Positions 6,748 through 9,258 of a stretch of 9,258 bases of DNA are shown one piece after another. The stretch's first letter is position 1. Every line of letters begins with the position of its first letter. Below the pieces are notes generated by a model. It did not search any database. It had not been told where the DNA came from and saw only the letters and a list, made by a program, of their open reading frames with translations. This stretch comes from Planctomycetaceae bacterium (lineage in GTDB: Bacteria; Planctomycetota; Planctomycetia; Planctomycetales; Planctomycetaceae): NCBI GenBank assembly GCA_003503535.1, contig DOCI01000326.1, forward strand, positions 67,211 through 76,468. Reading direction: 5' to 3'. Position numbers and translations under genes: made by a program.

Positions 6748-9129
6748 ATGCCTGTTCAATATCTAATAATAATATCGGCTCTGGTTCTTGCGGTCTGCAA
6801 TGTCATTCAGGCTGCCCCTCTCGACTTTAATCGCGATATCCGGCCCATCCTTTCCGATAAATGCATCGGCTGCCACGGACCGGAAGAAGAATCCCGGGAA
6901 GCCGACTTACGATTTGATCAGCTTGAAACCGCCCTGGAAGACCGTGGTGGATATGCCGTCATCAAACCGGGCGAACCCGAAAACAGTGAGATGATGGCTC
7001 GCATCCTCAGCGACGATGAAGATCTGCAGATGCCGCCGCATCATGCTCAAAAGGAACTGACTGAGCAGGATATCGCAAAGCTCAAACAATGGATTGAAGA
7101 AGGGGCCAACTGGGAGCCTCACTGGGCGTATGTTGCTCCGCAAACTGTACCGATTCCAAAAGTTTCGAATCCAGAATGGTGCGAGAATCTGATCGATTCG
7201 TTCGTCATGCAGGAACTGGATCAACAGAAGTTGACTCCTGCTGTCGATGCCGATTCCATCACCCTGCTCCGCCGTCTCTGTTTTGATTTGACAGGTTTGC
7301 CGCCCACGCCCGAAATGGCAAAACAGTTTCTCAACGATTCTTCAGAATCTGCTCGCAGTAAGCTCATCGATGAATTACTGGCTTCGCCTCATTTCGGCGA
7401 ACGAATGGCGATGTATTGGCTCGACCTCGTTCGTTACGCCGATACCGTCGGCTATCACGGCGACCAGGATCATAGTATCTCGCCTTATCGAGACTGGGTC
7501 ATCAATGCGTTCAACCAGGATATGCCGTTCGATCAATTCACACGTGCTCAACTGGCCGGAGATCTTCTTGAGAATCATGAAGTCGATAACATTATCGCCT
7601 CCGGCTACAACCGTCTGCTGCAAACGACTCATGAAGGAGGTCTGCAGCAGAAGGAATATCTCGCCATCTACGCGGCTGATCGTGTGCGGAATGTTTCGGA
7701 AGTCTGGATGGGAGCGACCATGGGCTGCGCCCAATGCCATTCGCACAAGTACGATCCGTACACAATCACCGACTTCTACTCCATGGCAGCATTCTTTGCC
7801 GATCTCGATGAAGCTAAGCACTTCACCAATGGAGGAAATTCGCTGCCCACCCGACGGGAGCCCGAACTGGCTGTGCTATCTCCTAACCAGCGAGAAGAAC
7901 GTCAGCATGTTGAGCAGCACATTCAGGAACTCAGTCGGGAAATTATGCCTGCACTGATTTCAGGTGACGAAAAAATATCACAACTGCTCAAACAATATTC
8001 ATCAGCCGAGTCTCAACTGAAATCGATAGAAAAATCAAAACGACTCACGATGATTTCCGCCTCGATCAAACCTCGCGAAATGCGCGTCCTTCCCCGCGGC
8101 AACTGGCAGGACGATTCTGGACCGATTGTTCAATCGGCAATTCCCGAATTTCTGGGCTCGCTCGATACTCCCGAACGAGCAACGCGACTCGATTTGGCCA
8201 ACTGGCTGGTCGATGCCGAGAACGGTTCCGGACTATTAACGGCTCGCGTATTCGTCAATCGCCTCTGGAGCTTGATGTTCGGTCACGGACTGGCCGACCT
8301 GAATGATTTTGGTGGTCAGGGAAGCCCCCCGACGCATCCGGGATTACTCGATCAATTAGCGATTGAATTCGTTAATTCGGGCTGGGATATTAAACACATG
8401 ATTAAACTGATGGCGAACAGTCATACGTATCGTCAGGAGTCGCTCAGCAATCCTCAGCTTGAGGAAATCGATCCTGAAAACAAACTCTACGCTCGCCAGT
8501 CCCGGTTTCGTCTACCTGCAGAAATGATTCGCGACAACGCGTTAGCCGTTAGCGGACTGCTGGTCAGTGAATATGGTGGGCCGAGTATCAAGCCCTATCA
8601 GCCTGCAGGATATTATCGCCATTTAAATTTTCCTCAACGGAAATATACAGCCGACACAAATCAACAGCAGTGGAGACGCGGCGTCTACATGCACTGGCAG
8701 CGTCAGTTCCTCCACCCGATGCTCAAAGCCTTCGATGCACCGAGCCGGGAAGAGTGTACTGCAGAACGACCGCGTTCCAATACTCCCCTAGCAGCTTTGA
8801 CGTTATTAAACGACCCAACATTCCTCGAAGCGGCTCGATGTCTGGCTGAGCGAATATTGCTTGAGGGGGGAGATGAGGAACAATCGCAATTGAACTACGC
8901 GTATCAATTAGCCTTGTCCCGTCAGCCCGATGACCTCGAACAGGAGATGTTACTCGGATTGATGGATGATCAATTCCAATACTATCAGACAAATCCTCAA
9001 GATGCAGAGGAACTGCTGAATGTCGGATTGAAGAAAGTAAACACGACTCTACCTCAGAATCAACTGGCTGCCTGGACACAGGTCGCACGTGTTTTGCTGA
9101 ACCTGAGTGAAGTGACAACACGCAACTGA
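6748..9129 (+). CDS. PSCyt1-DUF1549-DUF1553 cytochrome-like exported protein
   Basis: Three-domain planctomycete protein of 793 residues with no established function. The ATG at 6748 gives a compact Sec signal peptide (1-22, likely cleavage after IQA). An in-frame GTG at 6739 would add only three residues; neither start has a clear ribosome-binding site. PSCyt1, a c-type cytochrome-like domain, occupies about 25-120, with CIGCH at 39-43 (bases 6862-6876) and an MPP at 95-97 as a possible distal ligand. DUF1549 spans about 145-355 (LLRRLCFDLTGLPPTP) and holds a second motif, CAQCH, at 327-331 (bases 7726-7740). A charged, probably coiled-coil linker covers about 378-432. DUF1553 (about 470-745) has TPERATRLDLANWLV, ARVFVNRLWSLMFGHGL and DFGGQG...PTHPGLLD. 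No DUF1501 partner follows within the window. Haem binding is inferred from CxxCH. Confidence 0.94.
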   Translation: MPVQYLIIISALVLAVCNVIQAAPLDFNRDIRPILSDKCIGCHGPEEESREADLRFDQLETALEDRGGYAVIKPGEPENSEMMARILSDDEDLQMPPHHAQKELTEQDIAKLKQWIEEGANWEPHWAYVAPQTVPIPKVSNPEWCENLIDSFVMQELDQQKLTPAVDADSITLLRRLCFDLTGLPPTPEMAKQFLNDSSESARSKLIDELLASPHFGERMAMYWLDLVRYADTVGYHGDQDHSISPYRDWVINAFNQDMPFDQFTRAQLAGDLLENHEVDNIIASGYNRLLQTTHEGGLQQKEYLAIYAADRVRNVSEVWMGATMGCAQCHSHKYDPYTITDFYSMAAFFADLDEAKHFTNGGNSLPTRREPELAVLSPNQREERQHVEQHIQELSREIMPALISGDEKISQLLKQYSSAESQLKSIEKSKRLTMISASIKPREMRVLPRGNWQDDSGPIVQSAIPEFLGSLDTPERATRLDLANWLVDAENGSGLLTARVFVNRLWSLMFGHGLADLNDFGGQGSPPTHPGLLDQLAIEFVNSGWDIKHMIKLMANSHTYRQESLSNPQLEEIDPENKLYARQSRFRLPAEMIRDNALAVSGLLVSEYGGPSIKPYQPAGYYRHLNFPQRKYTADTNQQQWRRGVYMHWQRQFLHPMLKAFDAPSREECTAERPRSNTPLAALTLLNDPTFLEAARCLAERILLEGGDEEQSQLNYAYQLALSRQPDDLEQEMLLGLMDDQFQYYQTNPQDAEELLNVGLKKVNTTLPQNQLAAWTQVARVLLNLSEVTTRN

Positions 9130-9144
9130 TTACCAATTGATTTC

Positions 9145-9172
9145 GGCGAGCCGAGTCAGTCATGACTCGGGT
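9145..9172 (+). repeat. REP-like palindrome, copy A
   Basis: The unit reads, in order: head GGCGAGC (9145-9151), stem CGAGTCA, loop GTCA, stem TGACTCG, tail GGT. The hairpin extends to 8 bp using the last head base (9151) and the first tail base (9170). It begins 15 bases after the stop codon of the preceding gene. No T-tract follows, so it is unlikely to be a simple terminator. Copy B, on the opposite strand at 9229-9256, has the same plan. Confidence 0.65.
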
Positions 9173-9186
9173 GGGTTAGAGTCACA

Positions 9187-9223
9187 CACGATAAACTTTT
9201 TATTTTAAGGTCAAATTATCGTG
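9187..9223. other. Hairpin between the two REP-like copies
   Basis: CACGATAA (9187-9194) and TTATCGTG (9216-9223) form a perfect 8-bp stem around an AT-rich 21-nt loop. It sits almost centrally between the two palindromes, as a linker motif does in mosaic REP clusters. Alternatively it is a weak terminator-like fold for the upstream gene. Confidence 0.4.
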
Positions 9224-9228
9224 AGAAT

Positions 9229-9256
9229 ACCCCTGCCATAACTGGCAGGGCTCGCC
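9229..9256 (-). repeat. REP-like palindrome, copy B (inverted)
   Basis: Read on the minus strand from 9256: head GGCGAGC, stem CCTGCCA, loop GTTA, stem TGGCAGG, tail GGT. Head and tail equal those of copy A and the loop differs by one base. Three stem pairs differ from copy A, all with compensating changes, so the hairpin is kept. The copy ends two bases before the window edge. Confidence 0.65.
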
Positions 9257-9258
9257 TT

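Noticed and set aside
7375..7821. Antisense and alternate-frame open frames across the large DUF1549/DUF1553 gene
   Set aside because: They show no family motifs and overlap fully with a clearly conserved protein.
8490..8496. A further GCTCGCC, matching the REP-like head, inside the large gene
   Set aside because: It lies in coding sequence and is not followed by a palindrome, so it is a chance match.
9145..9172. Copy A hairpin as an ordinary intrinsic terminator
   Set aside because: It is followed by GGGTGGGTTAG rather than a T-tract, and it shares its whole layout with copy B.

Overview
The window is a stretch of a planctomycete chromosome, most likely family Planctomycetaceae (the Gimesia / Rubinisphaera / Thalassoglobus kind of genome). 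The evidence is the protein families: two large cytochrome-like proteins with DUF1549 (PSCyt2) and DUF1553 (PSD1) domains, a Tat-exported DUF1501 protein, and moderate GC content. These families are expanded mainly in Planctomycetes and neighbouring phyla. The genus is an inference.

Layout from left to right. (1) A 5'-truncated DUF1549/DUF1553 gene with the end of an Ig-like domain is followed after 107 bp by its usual partner, a DUF1501 gene (2177-3478). Together they look like one export-linked two-gene unit. (2) A 358-bp gap (3479-3836) holds several hairpins and a probable terminator. (3) A small secreted Spy/CpxP-like LTxxQ protein (3837-4358) ends in a very good intrinsic terminator (4389-4422). 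(4) A gap with two tandem hairpins leads to an unrecognised membrane-anchored protein (4593-5177), then 17 bp later scpB, the chromosome-condensation subunit. (5) scpB runs head-on into hisB on the minus strand; their stop codons abut with no base between. (6) The 221-bp divergent region between hisB and the next gene carries a dyad and a spaced direct repeat. (7) A compact three-domain PSCyt1-PSCyt2-PSD1 protein (6748-9129) follows. (8) The final 129 bp hold an inverted pair of REP-like palindromes.

The genes do not form a single pathway. The DUF1549/DUF1553 and DUF1501 proteins are envelope or periplasmic proteins of unknown biochemical role. They carry CxxCH haem-attachment motifs and are presumed to act in redox or degradative functions. 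scpB and hisB are housekeeping genes. I found no tRNA, rRNA, CRISPR array, insertion sequence or defence system. The most distinctive signal is the pair of 28-nt palindromic repeats at the right edge: they share an identical head, loop pattern and tail, and their stems differ by compensatory base pairs.
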